In this document: positions 23,932 to 31,148 of the stretch, in pieces | Layout: each line of letters begins with the position of its first letter | Numbering within the stretch: the stretch's first letter is position 1 | Assembly: GCA_017609985.1 (NCBI GenBank) | Contig: JAFCCW010000001.1 | Span: 80,397 to 116,188, forward strand | DNA length: 35,792 nt | Direction of reading: 5' to 3' | Origin: Candidatus Iainarchaeum sp. | GTDB taxonomy: Archaea; Iainarchaeota; Iainarchaeia; Iainarchaeales; JAFCCW01 | Notes under the pieces: model-generated | The model's input: only the letters and a program-made list of their open reading frames with translations | Database searches by the model: none | What the model was told of the DNA's origin: nothing | Position numbers and translations under genes: made by a program

Positions 23932-24477
23932 ATGAACGCAGTAGATTTTATGACAAGAGAAGTTGTTGTGTTAAGATATGGCCACAGAATTGTGAGAGAC
24001 GAACGCGTCACAAGCCATGTCTGTCTTGTGGCAAGAGCCTTTGGAGCAAAAAAAATTATTGTAGCGGGAGACGAAGACAAAAGTACAAAAGAGAGTGTGC
24101 AAGATATTGTGAAAAGATGGGGGGGAAATTTTAAAGTAGAATTCAGTGAAAGCTGGAAAAAGACAATGAAAAGCTATCAAAAGAAAGGATTCAAAGCAGT
24201 TCACGCAACAATGTATGGGCTTGAATTAAACAAAGCAGAAACAAAATTAAAAAAAATAAACAAAATATTGTTAGTGATAGGCTCCCAAAAAGTTGAAAAA
24301 GAAGTATACCAGCTAGCAGACTATAATATTTCAGTAGGATTACAACCCCATTCAGAAATAGCAGCCCTAGCAGTAGTGCTGGACAGACTATTTGAAGGAA
24401 AAGAGTTGGAGAAAAAATTCAAAGGAAAAGTAAGAATAGAACCACAAGCCAAAGGAAAAAAAGTCATAAAAAATTAA
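23932..24477 (+). CDS. tRNA (cytidine(56)-2'-O)-methyltransferase, Trm56
   Basis: An archaea-specific SPOUT methyltransferase that methylates C56 of the tRNA T loop. EVVVLRYGHRIVRDERVTSHVCLVARAFGA is the Trm56 hallmark (given in part: VVVLRYGHR, then RVTSHV), followed by WGGNFKV, VHATMYG, ILLVIGSQKVEKEVYQLADY (the knotted SAM site) and LQPHSEIAALAVVLDRLF. Its 181 residues fit the family. The start could be ATG 23932 or ATG 23950 (MTREVVVLRYG); most family members begin close to the second. It runs divergently from serS, 51 nt apart. Confidence 0.94.
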   Translation: MNAVDFMTREVVVLRYGHRIVRDERVTSHVCLVARAFGAKKIIVAGDEDKSTKESVQDIVKRWGGNFKVEFSESWKKTMKSYQKKGFKAVHATMYGLELNKAETKLKKINKILLVIGSQKVEKEVYQLADYNISVGLQPHSEIAALAVVLDRLFEGKELEKKFKGKVRIEPQAKGKKVIKN

Positions 24478-24490
24478 AAACAGCAGACGA

Positions 24491-24500
24491 GTTTAAATTA
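24491..24500 (+). promoter_or_regulatory. TATA box of the TFE gene
   Basis: GTTTAAATTA is centred about 28 nt before the ATG at 24523, the leaderless spacing. Confidence 0.55.
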
Positions 24501-24522
24501 GTTTTTGAAGGAATAATAGTTT

Positions 24523-25059
24523 ATGGCTCGAAAGAAATGCATTACTAATTTTGAAATCGCACAAACAATGTTGAAAGACATGGCGGGAGACGTTGCAATA
24601 GACCTTGTAAAAATTTGTGAAAGAAAGCGAAAAGGAGTAACAGACGAAGAAATAGCAAAAAAGATGGATTTAAAAGTTACAGAAGTCAGAACAATCCTAA
24701 ATATGCTTCATTTCAGAGGAATAGCTTGTTACAACAAAGAAAAAAACAAAAAAACAGGGTGGTACAACTACACTTGGGAAATAAAACAGAAACGAATTAC
24801 AGAACTATTAATAGAAAAATACTTAGAAAAAATTGCAAAACTAGAAGAAAAGAAAGGACTGGAAGAAAACTATGTATTCTTCAATTGCAAAAACAAATGT
24901 GAAAACCACCCATTCGAAATAGCCGCAGAATACCAGTTTAAATGCCCGGAATGTGGAGAATCAATGAACCCATTAGATAACAAAAAACGATTGAAAGAAG
25001 TGGAAAAAAGAATAAGTTTGCTTAAACAAGACCTTGAAGAGCTTAGAAATAATTATTAA
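24523..25059 (+). CDS. tfe: Transcription initiation factor E, alpha subunit
   Basis: The archaeal TFIIE-alpha homologue, which helps RNA polymerase open promoters. Residues about 10-95 are the winged helix (MAGDVAIDLVKI, GVTDEEIAKKMDLKVTEVRTILNMLHFRGIA, given in parts, then GWYNYTWEI). A helical linker leads to a zinc ribbon with Cys122, Cys126, Cys141 and Cys144 (FNCKNKC ... CPECGE). A C-terminal coiled coil follows (RLKEVEKRISLLKQDLEEL). Length 178 is typical. Confidence 0.95.
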   Translation: MARKKCITNFEIAQTMLKDMAGDVAIDLVKICERKRKGVTDEEIAKKMDLKVTEVRTILNMLHFRGIACYNKEKNKKTGWYNYTWEIKQKRITELLIEKYLEKIAKLEEKKGLEENYVFFNCKNKCENHPFEIAAEYQFKCPECGESMNPLDNKKRLKEVEKRISLLKQDLEELRNNY

Positions 25060-25256
25060 AAAACACAAATACTTGGACACATGTTCCAACACATCAAAAA
25101 AGAAAAACAACCCAACAAAAGAACCAAACTGACCCTTGTTTGGAAAACAAAGGCAAAAAAAAGGATTTTATTAAAAACAAGGATTCAAAATAAGCACAAT
25201 AAACAAATGCAAATCATTTAAAACTTTATTGCGTAGAAATATACTGTGTTTTAAGC

Positions 25257-25331
25257 AGCGGGGTGGGGCAGTCTGGAGTGCCCGTCGGGCTCATAACCCG
25301 AAGGTCGAAGGTTCAAATCCTTCCCCCGCTA
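25257..25331 (+). tRNA. Initiator tRNA-Met (CAT)
   Basis: A 75-nt cloverleaf: acceptor AGCGGGG with CCCCGCT, A73, anticodon stem CGGGC/ACCCG region with loop CTCATAA. The A1-T72 start AGCGGGGTGGGGCAG and the GGG:CCC anticodon-stem pairs are those of archaeal initiator tRNA. CCA is not encoded. A TATA-like CATTTAAAAC lies at about 25215-25224. Confidence 0.93.
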
Positions 25332-25375
25332 CACTTATTTTCTAATAAATAAACAAATACTAAGCAATTACTAGA

Positions 25376-25395
25376 AAAAGAGAAAACTCTCTTTT
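25376..25395. terminator. Hairpin after tRNA-Met
   Basis: AAAAGAGA-AAAC-TCTCTTTT forms a perfect 8-bp stem with a 4-nt loop, 45 nt after the tRNA. The T-rich arm would end a plus-strand transcript. Confidence 0.4.
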
Positions 25396-25709
25396 GTCGG
25401 CACAAGACACTATTAACTAAATCAACACTCAAAAAAACAACACCAACAAAATCCAAAAAAGCAAAGTAATTACCAAAAAAATAAAACACTCACCAACCAC
25501 TCAAAAAAACAAGTCTTGCTAACAAAAGCATCACAACAAGCGATAACTGGAAAAAAAACCACTCACTACACACAACTAATTTTGGGTTTGCATCACCCAA
25601 ACAAAATAAGAGCAGAAAACCAAAAAAAACAAGCCTCACTTCAACCCCAAATTGCGCAAAAACTCTAAAAAATAAAGGTTTTTGGAGGAAAACAGTGATA
25701 AAAACAAGT

Positions 25710-25754
25710 AATTACTATTAATTACACATAATTATCCTTCTTACAAACAATTAC
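25710..25754 (+). repeat. AATTAC motif cluster upstream of the orphan wHTH-like gene
   Basis: AATTAC occurs at 25710, 25720 and 25749 (two copies one helical turn apart), with further copies at 25366 and 25468. Clustering shortly before the promoter of the gene at 25808 suggests operator sites. Confidence 0.35.
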
Positions 25755-25807
25755 TCTTCCTGACCGTAATAATTTTAAGTCATTACGTTCATTATAATAG
25801 TGATAAA

Positions 25808-26248
25808 ATGGGTTTAATTGAATTTTTAAAGAAAATAAAGCTTGTTTTTGGGAATGAAACCAGAATCACCCCCCAAGAAACAATTTATCAAGAACAAACA
25901 AAAACAAGCCCCGAACCAGAGGACATCCATTCCATCTGGGATTATCTTAAATTTCAGGAAAATACTCAAGCATTTCACTTAGTGAATATAGTGGGTTTTG
26001 ATGAGTGGGTAGATATGGAAGAAATTAGAAGAAGAATACTTGAACTATTCAACATAGAATACAAAAATGAAAGAAGTCTGTATCCTTATCTAAAAACATT
26101 AACAGATATTGGTTTTTTTGAAACAAACAATGTTGGGGGCAGAAGAAAATGGAGAAAAAAAGACCTCATCTTCAGAACAAAAAATAAAATCACAGAATCC
26201 GAAGAAAATAAAAAAATAACAAAAAAACTAACCCAAAAAACAGAATAA
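25808..26248 (+). CDS. Hypothetical protein with winged-helix-like core
   Basis: A 146-residue protein, family not recognised. Residues about 35-125 look like a winged helix: SIWDYLKFQENTQAFHLVN, then DEWVDMEEIRRRILELFN, a helix ERSLYPYLKTLTDIGFF and a basic wing ETNNVGGRRKWRKK. The N-terminus is an amphipathic helix and the C-terminus a K/E/T-rich tail. GTGAT lies before the ATG and ATTATAATA just upstream. It could regulate itself through the AATTAC cluster; that is inference. It is convergent with the next orphan gene. Confidence 0.65.
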   Translation: MGLIEFLKKIKLVFGNETRITPQETIYQEQTKTSPEPEDIHSIWDYLKFQENTQAFHLVNIVGFDEWVDMEEIRRRILELFNIEYKNERSLYPYLKTLTDIGFFETNNVGGRRKWRKKDLIFRTKNKITESEENKKITKKLTQKTE

Positions 26249-26265
26249 AAACTTATTCTAGAGAC

Positions 26266-26865
26266 TTATTTTAAAGACTTATAATTCTCGTAAAACTGCT
26301 TTAATTTTGGAGACTTTTGATATACTTGCTTAAACCATTGATTTGAAGTAATCGCCCCAGCATCAGCAAGAGTAGCAGAAAGATAACCAACATCATAGTT
26401 TGAAGACCCTTTATTATTAATCAAATTAAGTTCATTAAAAAGAGAATTCTTAGAATTATCTTGAGATAAAACAAAGGTTCTATCAATAAGATCTTCACAG
26501 GCCTTGGCTGCAGAAGAATCATCCACATCTTTTTCATTCATAAAATACTTGGCTTTCCAATCCCCCTTCATTTGCCAGTTGTGGGTGGGGTTGTTCCCAG
26601 TATTAAAAAAATTCAAGAGTGATTTAAAAGAACCAGGGGGAATAATAACACAATTTTTTCCTGGTTTTAAATAAGGAACCTCAGACAACAATCCTTTTCT
26701 ATGGTATTTATAGCGCTTGCCTGAAGCCTTGTAAACACTTTGAGTATAACCATAAAGTGCTCTGAAAAGTTTTTGGTAAGTGTAAGAGCTATGATTCATA
26801 GAATCAGGAACCATAAACCAGTATTGAATGAAAAAACCCTTGACCGGCAAACCCACACCCCGCAC
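26266..26865 (-). CDS. Orphan protein of unknown function
   Basis: A 199-residue soluble protein rich in Tyr, Asn, Lys and Ser, family not recognised. Segments such as YTYQKLFRALYGYTQSVYK, RYKYHRKGLLSEVPYL, CVIIPPGSFKSLLNFFNTG and NPTHNWQMKGDWKAKYFM look conserved-like, but no catalytic motif is assigned. The frame opens with GTG at 26865; ATG at 26814 (MVPDSMNHSS) is an alternative start. A TATA-like AACTATAATGG (about 26886-26896) supports the upstream one. The 195 nt behind it, up to the PRC-barrel gene, is extremely AT-rich with no feature. Its position near a recombinase gene suggests accessory DNA. Confidence 0.6.
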   Translation of the reverse strand: MRGVGLPVKGFFIQYWFMVPDSMNHSSYTYQKLFRALYGYTQSVYKASGKRYKYHRKGLLSEVPYLKPGKNCVIIPPGSFKSLLNFFNTGNNPTHNWQMKGDWKAKYFMNEKDVDDSSAAKACEDLIDRTFVLSQDNSKNSLFNELNLINNKGSSNYDVGYLSATLADAGAITSNQWFKQVYQKSPKLKQFYENYKSLK

Positions 26866-27060
26866 TTCTTGTAATTTTATTAATGAACTATAATGGAATT
26901 GTTTATGTATATAGTTATAACATAACTAAATATAAATATTGCTTTGAATATCTTTTTTAACTACTAAATCAGATTTAATAAATATTAAAATAAACTAGTT
27001 TTTAGATCTATTTTTATTTAATTAACTTAAAAAAATAGAATTGGGCTAGAAGACAGATAA

Positions 27061-27348
27061 TTATCTTCGTCTTCTATGGTGCCCTGTTTCTTCAGCAGGT
27101 GGAGCTTCTGCTTCTGTACCACCAACAATAATGATATCTTTTGCTGATTTAACATTTTTGTAAGGGATACTTTTTTCAGTAATTATTTTTTTTGCTTCTG
27201 CTTTAGACCTGGCCTTAAGAGGCTCAGTAGTTATTGTTTCAATTCGCCCCTTTTCAAGGTTTATAACAAGGTCATAAACTTTTCCCTTATAGCCTGCAGT
27301 TGCGTTGTATATATCCATCCCAAAAAGTTTTGAAAGTCTAACACTCAC
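27061..27348 (-). CDS. PRC-barrel domain protein
   Basis: A 95-residue small beta-barrel protein. VRLSKLFGMDIYNATAGYKG, KVYDLVINLEKGRIETI and IPYKNVKSAKDIIIVGG are the PRC-barrel pattern of RimM C-termini and photosystem H subunits; archaea have many stand-alone copies, possibly acting in RNA metabolism. The tail APPAEETGHHRRRR is disordered and basic. The start is GTG at 27348: AAAGGAGGT (27356-27364) lies seven nt upstream and would overlap the in-frame GTG at 27357. A TATA-like AGCTTTAAATAG lies at 27393-27404. Confidence 0.88.
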   Translation of the reverse strand: MSVRLSKLFGMDIYNATAGYKGKVYDLVINLEKGRIETITTEPLKARSKAEAKKIITEKSIPYKNVKSAKDIIIVGGTEAEAPPAEETGHHRRRR

Positions 27349-27434
27349 ACAACACACCTCCTTTGATTTTCTGTATAATAAAACCCATTGAACTATTTAA
27401 AGCTTTTGCTGGCGTTAAACCCCAGAAAAACAAA

Positions 27435-27500
27435 AAGTATACATAATCTTTTTGTTTTTTTACTGGTTGTGTTTAATTGCCCTTAATAAGTATACATAAT
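27435..27500. repeat. Two exact 13-bp direct repeats beside the recombinase gene
   Basis: AAGTATACATAAT occurs at 27435-27447 and again at 27488-27500, 53 bp apart. Each has a palindromic GTATAC core. They lie between the xerA 3' end and the PRC-barrel promoter. Candidate roles are recombinase binding sites or regulator operators. Confidence 0.5.
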
Positions 27501-27591
27501 AAAAACTGATTTTTTTGAATAAAATCTTTATTTCTTTGGGGGTTGCTGATTGTGGAATAAACAAGATTACTGGAAGCGCGGGGGGTTACTC

Positions 27592-28524
27592 TCACAAAGA
27601 ATCTAACGGGCTTTTTATTTTCTTTAATTCTTCTGTTGAAACCGAGGTATAAATTTGGGTGGTGGAAAGATTTGAATGTCCTAAAAGTTCCTGAATTTTT
27701 CTGATACTTTCCCCTGCTTCAAGGAGGTGGGTAGCATAAGAGTGCCTTAGTTTGTGTGGAGTAACTTGTTTCTGGATGCTTGCTTTCTTTGCTGCCTTGC
27801 GAACAATTCTTTGAACTGTGTCTGTGCTAATATGGGAACCATTTTTTTTTGCAAAAACCCATTCACTTGTCTGTTTTCTTTTTTTAAGATATTTTTTCAA
27901 CTCCTTTGTCCATTGATTTGAAAGAATAATAATCCTGTCTTTTCCTCCCTTTCCGCCTCGCACATACCCTGTTTTTTCCCTTAAATCAATGTCTGTTGTT
28001 TTTAATTTGACTAGCTCGCTTACTCTGCAGCCAGTGGAATAAAGAAACTGAATCATTAATCTGTTTCTTCCAAATCTAGCAGCCTTTATCAGAGATTTTA
28101 CTTCTTCCCTGGAAAGGACAGTAGGAAGCTTTTTTTCCTTTTTTGCACGGGGCACATCTTTCATTATCTCAACACCAATTATTTTTGAAAGATAGAATTT
28201 GAGTGCAGAATTAACTAGTGCAAGAGTGGCATTGCTTGCGCTGTTTTCTTTTTTGATGGCTAAAAATTCAACAACGTCTGCTCTGTCAGCCCTGTTAATT
28301 GTTTTGTTTTTTGCCAAAATAAATTCTGTGAATTCGTTTGAGTAGATTTTGTACATTTTTGTTGTTTTTGCAGAATATCCGCTGATGCTTAGTTCTTGGC
28401 TTAACCTAGTTATTTGGGGGTGTTCTGTTTGTTTGGTGTTGGGGGCGGCGGGTTTTTTGGGTAACGGGTTGTTTTTGGTTTGTGTCGCATCAAGAGCATT
28501 ATTTTGAATTGGATTATCCTGCAT
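27592..28524 (-). CDS. xerA: Tyrosine recombinase, XerA type
   Basis: A site-specific recombinase of 310 residues. The N-terminal SAM-like core-binding domain (about 45-125) is followed by a catalytic domain with the full set: Arg167 (STGCRVSEL), Lys in GGKGGKDR, HKLRHS (His257, Arg260), LGHS (His283) and Tyr292 (TQIYTSVS). This matches archaeal XerA, which resolves chromosome dimers at dif; related enzymes integrate elements. Residues 1-38 are an extra Asn/Pro/Lys/Gln-rich tail not needed by the fold. A role as housekeeping XerA or as an element integrase cannot be decided here; direct repeats follow its 3' end. Confidence 0.92.
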   Translation of the reverse strand: MQDNPIQNNALDATQTKNNPLPKKPAAPNTKQTEHPQITRLSQELSISGYSAKTTKMYKIYSNEFTEFILAKNKTINRADRADVVEFLAIKKENSASNATLALVNSALKFYLSKIIGVEIMKDVPRAKKEKKLPTVLSREEVKSLIKAARFGRNRLMIQFLYSTGCRVSELVKLKTTDIDLREKTGYVRGGKGGKDRIIILSNQWTKELKKYLKKRKQTSEWVFAKKNGSHISTDTVQRIVRKAAKKASIQKQVTPHKLRHSYATHLLEAGESIRKIQELLGHSNLSTTQIYTSVSTEELKKIKSPLDSL

Positions 28525-28612
28525 GCTATTATTTGAGTTTTTTAGTTTTTAAGACTTGGCTTTTAAAAAATAGGTTTTTATATTTAATCGCTACATGATT
28601 TTATTGGTTAAA

Positions 28613-28867
28613 ATGCCTCCAAAAAAAATAAGGCGATTGCCCCCTGAAGGCAAAGTGATTGAAAAGCCGGAAGACGCGGCATGGAAAAATTGGTTCAATG
28701 AATTAAGTGAAGAAGAGCACAAAAAAAACTTGAAACAACTGGGTTTAGGCGACGACGAGTTTGAAGAATGGGAGCAGATGCACGGCCATCTTGATGAGAT
28801 AATTGATGGTGAAGAAGCTGCCGCAGAAGAATCTGTGCCCAAGTCTGGAAAAAAGAAAAAGAAATAA
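28613..28867 (+). CDS. Small acidic hypothetical protein
   Basis: About 84 residues, family not recognised: MPPKKIRRLPPEGKVIEKPE, a tryptophan-containing helix (DAAWKNWFNELSEEEHKKNL), DDEFEEWEQMHGHLDEIIDG and a tail of acidic then lysine residues. An ATG at 28595 is in frame, but the TATA-like TTTTTATATTT (28576-28586) is about 32 nt before the ATG at 28613, favouring this leaderless start. It is divergent from xerA. Confidence 0.65.
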   Translation: MPPKKIRRLPPEGKVIEKPEDAAWKNWFNELSEEEHKKNLKQLGLGDDEFEEWEQMHGHLDEIIDGEEAAAEESVPKSGKKKKK

Positions 28868-28976
28868 CCCCTTTTCCTTAAAAGATAGGTTTAAAAGGAG
28901 TTGAACACACTATTAATGTATACTATTTTTCTCAGCAGTGTTTGCTTGAGATATAGGACTATTCAAAAGGTGTTTT

Positions 28977-29147
28977 ATGATGACTACGTTTTTAGATTCT
29001 GGTGTGGATGAGGAAATGCGCATGAGCCTTCTCGAAGAGGAGTTTAAGATGCGCAAGAAACAGCCAGAGGCTTGGACAAAGACCAAGTATAGAAAATATG
29101 CAAACTTTGGCATAAAAAAGAAAGACAAGAATGAAGAAGCAAAGTAA
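28977..29147 (+). CDS. Small basic/acidic hypothetical protein, 56 residues
   Basis: A short ORF, MMTTFLDSGVDEEMRMSLLE then EEFKMRKKQPEAWTKTKYRK and YANFGIKKKDKNEEAK. AAGGTG lies four nt before the ATG, a TATA-like GGTTTAAAAG (28888-28897) lies further upstream, and a hairpin with T-run follows at 29194. These signals support a real gene despite its length. No family is recognised. Confidence 0.65.
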   Translation: MMTTFLDSGVDEEMRMSLLEEEFKMRKKQPEAWTKTKYRKYANFGIKKKDKNEEAK

Positions 29148-29193
29148 ACCAGTTTCTGTTTTTTAATTTTTTTCTTATTCTGCCAAGGCACTA

Positions 29194-29215
29194 TAGCCAA
29201 GAGGCTAGCTTTTTC
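29194..29215 (+). terminator. Hairpin with T-run after the 56-residue gene
   Basis: TAGCC-AAGA-GGCTA (29194-29207) is a 5-bp stem with a 4-nt loop followed by GCTTTTT. It lies between convergent genes. Confidence 0.5.
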
Positions 29216-29249
29216 TATTTTTTATTAAATTAAAAAAGAGAAAGAAGAA

Positions 29250-29537
29250 TCAGAGTTTAGTCATTTTTCCAAATTTGCCAGTGCTTACCTGCAAATTACC
29301 TTGGTATTCATTAACCCAACCCTGTTCAATCTTTACTTTATCTCCTTCAACGACTTCGTCAATCTGTTCATTCCAAAGAGTCAAGGAAACCTCATCCCCA
29401 TCCTCGTCCTTTGCAGCAGCACTGCATACTTTGCCTGTGCCTTGTGCTGAAGCAAAAGATCTTGCTTCTGCTTTAGAGACAATTTCCAATTCTATTTCGT
29501 CGACCGGAGTCTTTGCTTTCAATTCTTTTACTTTCAT
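29250..29537 (-). CDS. Single OB-fold RPA-like ssDNA-binding protein
   Basis: A 95-residue OB-fold protein. After an N-terminal strand come VCSAAAKDEDGDEVSLTLWN, EQIDEVVEGDKVKIEQGWVN and YQGNLQVSTGKFGKMTKL, the D/G-x-x...LW-x-x-Q...G-D-x-V-x-I-x-x-G pattern of RPA OB folds, here as one domain. It may act with or instead of the three-OB RPA at 7223. The ATG has AAAGGTGAT five nt upstream, and a TATA-like CCTTTAAAAAGC lies at about 29601-29612 on the minus strand. Confidence 0.85.
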   Translation of the reverse strand: MKVKELKAKTPVDEIELEIVSKAEARSFASAQGTGKVCSAAAKDEDGDEVSLTLWNEQIDEVVEGDKVKIEQGWVNEYQGNLQVSTGKFGKMTKL

Positions 29538-29615
29538 TAAATATCACCTTTATGGAGATTGCAACAAAAAACATAAAAGCTTGTTCCCAAAAAAATGTAA
29601 GCTTTTTAAAGGATT

Positions 29616-29642
29616 CCAACACCCATAATACTGGGTGTTTGG
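29616..29642. repeat. Hairpin in divergent promoter region
   Basis: AACACCCA-TAATAC-TGGGTGTT (29618-29639) is a perfect 8-bp inverted repeat, extended by CC/GG across a one-base bulge. It lies between the OB-fold gene and the TRAM gene, just beyond the former's TATA box. TGGGTGTTT recurs at 29674. Operator or RNA hairpin. Confidence 0.45.
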
Positions 29643-29722
29643 CCCTAGGAATGTGTGTGAATAATTGGTTTCATGGGTGTTTTGAAGAAAGTAAATAACT
29701 AATTAAACAGGAGGAGAATTGA

Positions 29723-30061
29723 ATGGATGAAGGGAGAAACAGGCGCGGATTCTCACCAGTGCCGGTGGAAGAAGGAAAAGAATATGATATGACGATTGAA
29801 GGAATTGGAAGCAAAGGAGACGGAATCGGCAGGATCAAAGGATTTGTTGTAATAGTTCCAAATACGCAAGAAGGTCAGACAGTAAAAGTAAGAGTAAATG
29901 CAGTTCGGGGCAAGGTTGCTTTTGCAGATGTTGTTGGAGAAGCTGAAGCAAAGCCAGCAGAAGAAGAGGGCGGAGCAGAAGAAGTTTCAGAAGATGAAGA
30001 AGACGCTGACGCAGAAGACGAAAAAGCACCCGAAGAAGAAACAAAAAAGGAAGAAAAATAA
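29723..30061 (+). CDS. TRAM domain RNA-binding protein with acidic tail
   Basis: A 112-residue protein. Residues about 12-75 are a TRAM domain (VEEGKEYDMTIEGIGSKGDG, IGRIKGFVVIVPNTQEGQTV, KVRVNAVRGKVAFADVVG), a small RNA-binding beta barrel. Stand-alone archaeal TRAM proteins act as RNA chaperones like bacterial cold-shock proteins. The last 37 residues are almost wholly Glu/Asp/Ala/Lys, an unusual acidic tail for an RNA binder. A strong SD AGGAGG lies before the ATG at 29723. Confidence 0.9.
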   Translation: MDEGRNRRGFSPVPVEEGKEYDMTIEGIGSKGDGIGRIKGFVVIVPNTQEGQTVKVRVNAVRGKVAFADVVGEAEAKPAEEEGGAEEVSEDEEDADAEDEKAPEEETKKEEK

Positions 30062-30082
30062 TTAAAATTTTCTTTCAATTTA

Positions 30083-30101
30083 ATCAGGCTTTTTGCCTGA
30101 T
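30083..30101 (+). terminator. Terminator hairpin after the TRAM gene
   Basis: ATCAGGC-TTTTT-GCCTGAT, a perfect 7-bp stem, 22 nt after the TRAM stop, followed by ATTCTTTTAATTT. Confidence 0.6.
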
Positions 30102-30176
30102 ATTCTTTTAATTTCATATACTCAAATATCTATGTTGTGGTAATTCAGAGTAATCTGGGAAAGGAGTGCGAATAAA

Positions 30177-30338
30177 GTGGGGTTGGGAGTAAGTCCTGTG
30201 CGAGTTGATGATTTTTCCAGGGCGCACGCAAAGTGCATGAATTGTGGAAAACAAATCGAAGGCGGGGTTGAAAAATATTCTAGGAGATTCTGTTCAGAGG
30301 ATTGCAGGGCAGAGTATATAGGGCAAGAAAAGAAATAA
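30177..30338 (+). CDS. Small treble-clef zinc protein, 53 residues
   Basis: A short ORF: MGLGVSPVRVDDFSRAHAKC then MNCGKQIEGGVEKYSRRFCS and EDCRAEYIGQEKK. CMNCGKQI ... RRFCSEDCRAEY is a C-x2-C ... C-x3-C treble-clef finger like those of DUF2116 proteins, but without their usual C-terminal membrane segment. GTG at 30177 has AAGGAG ten nt upstream; TTG at 30183 is possible. Function unknown. Confidence 0.7.
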   Translation: MGLGVSPVRVDDFSRAHAKCMNCGKQIEGGVEKYSRRFCSEDCRAEYIGQEKK

Positions 30339-30380
30339 ATCTTGGAATCCTGGAACAAATACTTCTTATACATAACAAGG

Positions 30381-30408
30381 GTTTGTTTTTTTACAAACGC
30401 GGTTCCGC
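30381..30408. repeat. Adjacent small hairpins before endonuclease III gene
   Basis: GTTTGT-TTTTTT-ACAAAC (30381-30398), followed directly by GCGG-TT-CCGC. They may end the zinc-protein transcript. Confidence 0.3.
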
Positions 30409-30446
30409 ACACTTCAAATTTAATTGTTTTGAGGTTGGTTCTGCTA

Positions 30447-31088
30447 ATGAAAAAAAACACTGAAAACAAAGACATTAAGTTTATTCTCGAAGCAATGGCT
30501 AAAAGCATTGATTCGCCTCCAACAGTATTGTTCCCAAACAGTTTTCAGGTTCTGATTTCCACTATTCTAAGTGCAAGAACAAAGGATGTTTCAACTGCTC
30601 GAGCTTCAAAAAAATTGTTTGCTTGCTTTCCTGATGCAGAATCTCTTTCGAAAGCAAAGTTGTCTAAAGTAAAGCAATTAGTGAAGGGCTGTGGATTCTA
30701 CAATGAAAAAGCAAAAAACATAATCAACTCAGCAAAAATAATTATTAAAGAATATAATGGGCAAGTGCCAAGCAAAACAACTGAATTAGTGAAGCTGCCC
30801 GGGGTGGGAAAAAAGACTGCCGCCTGTGTAAGATGCTATGCTTTTGGACTGGACGACATTTGTGTGGACACGCACGTGCACAGAATTTCAAATCGCCTGG
30901 GGCTTGTAAATACAAAAGAACCTGAGCAAACCCAGAAAGAGCTAAAAAAAACAATCCCAAAAAAATACTGGAAGCAGATAAACCACGCGATGGTTAAATT
31001 TGGTCAGAAAGTCTGCTTGCCGCGCAAACCCAGATGTGGCCAATGTCCTGTGGCGAAAGAATGTGATTATTTTGGAAAATTAGGTTAA
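30447..31088 (+). CDS. nth: Endonuclease III-type DNA glycosylase/AP lyase
   Basis: A 213-residue base-excision repair enzyme removing oxidised pyrimidines. The helix-hairpin-helix LPGVGKKTAACV contains the catalytic lysine (Lys123), and VDTHVHRISNRLGL the catalytic aspartate (Asp141). CLPRKPRCGQCPVAKEC supplies the [4Fe-4S] ligands with C-x6-C-x2-C-x5-C spacing. The frame extends upstream to 30342, but that part is unlike the family; ATG 30447, with GAGGTT ten nt upstream, is the likely start. The N-terminus PNSFQVLISTILSARTKD is typical. Confidence 0.95.
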   Translation: MKKNTENKDIKFILEAMAKSIDSPPTVLFPNSFQVLISTILSARTKDVSTARASKKLFACFPDAESLSKAKLSKVKQLVKGCGFYNEKAKNIINSAKIIIKEYNGQVPSKTTELVKLPGVGKKTAACVRCYAFGLDDICVDTHVHRISNRLGLVNTKEPEQTQKELKKTIPKKYWKQINHAMVKFGQKVCLPRKPRCGQCPVAKECDYFGKLG

Positions 31089-31148
31089 TTGGGTTACTTG
31101 GATTAATCCAATAAGCAGGTTTAAATTTTTTGCAGACACAATAGTTAT

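Larger units (their letters stand above)
25332..25807. other. Long G-poor intergenic region
   Basis: About 475 nt with no credible gene. The plus strand is dominated by A and C (runs such as CAAAAAAACAACACC) with few G; the same bias covers 25060-25200. It contains hairpins at 25376-25395 and 25581-25601 (TTTGGGT/ACCCAAA) and five copies of AATTAC. A weak GGAGG plus GTG near 25685-25697 opens only eight codons. An unrecognised noncoding RNA is possible but not demonstrated. Confidence 0.45.

Noticed and set aside
25685-25723. Eight-codon leader peptide (GGAGG then GTG)
   Set aside because: Too short to support, and no attenuator-like alternative hairpins were seen with it.
25312-27590. Possible integration of an element into the initiator tRNA-Met
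   Set aside because: No second copy of the tRNA 3' end was found by eye up to the recombinase gene; the GC-rich run near 27575 shares only a few bases.
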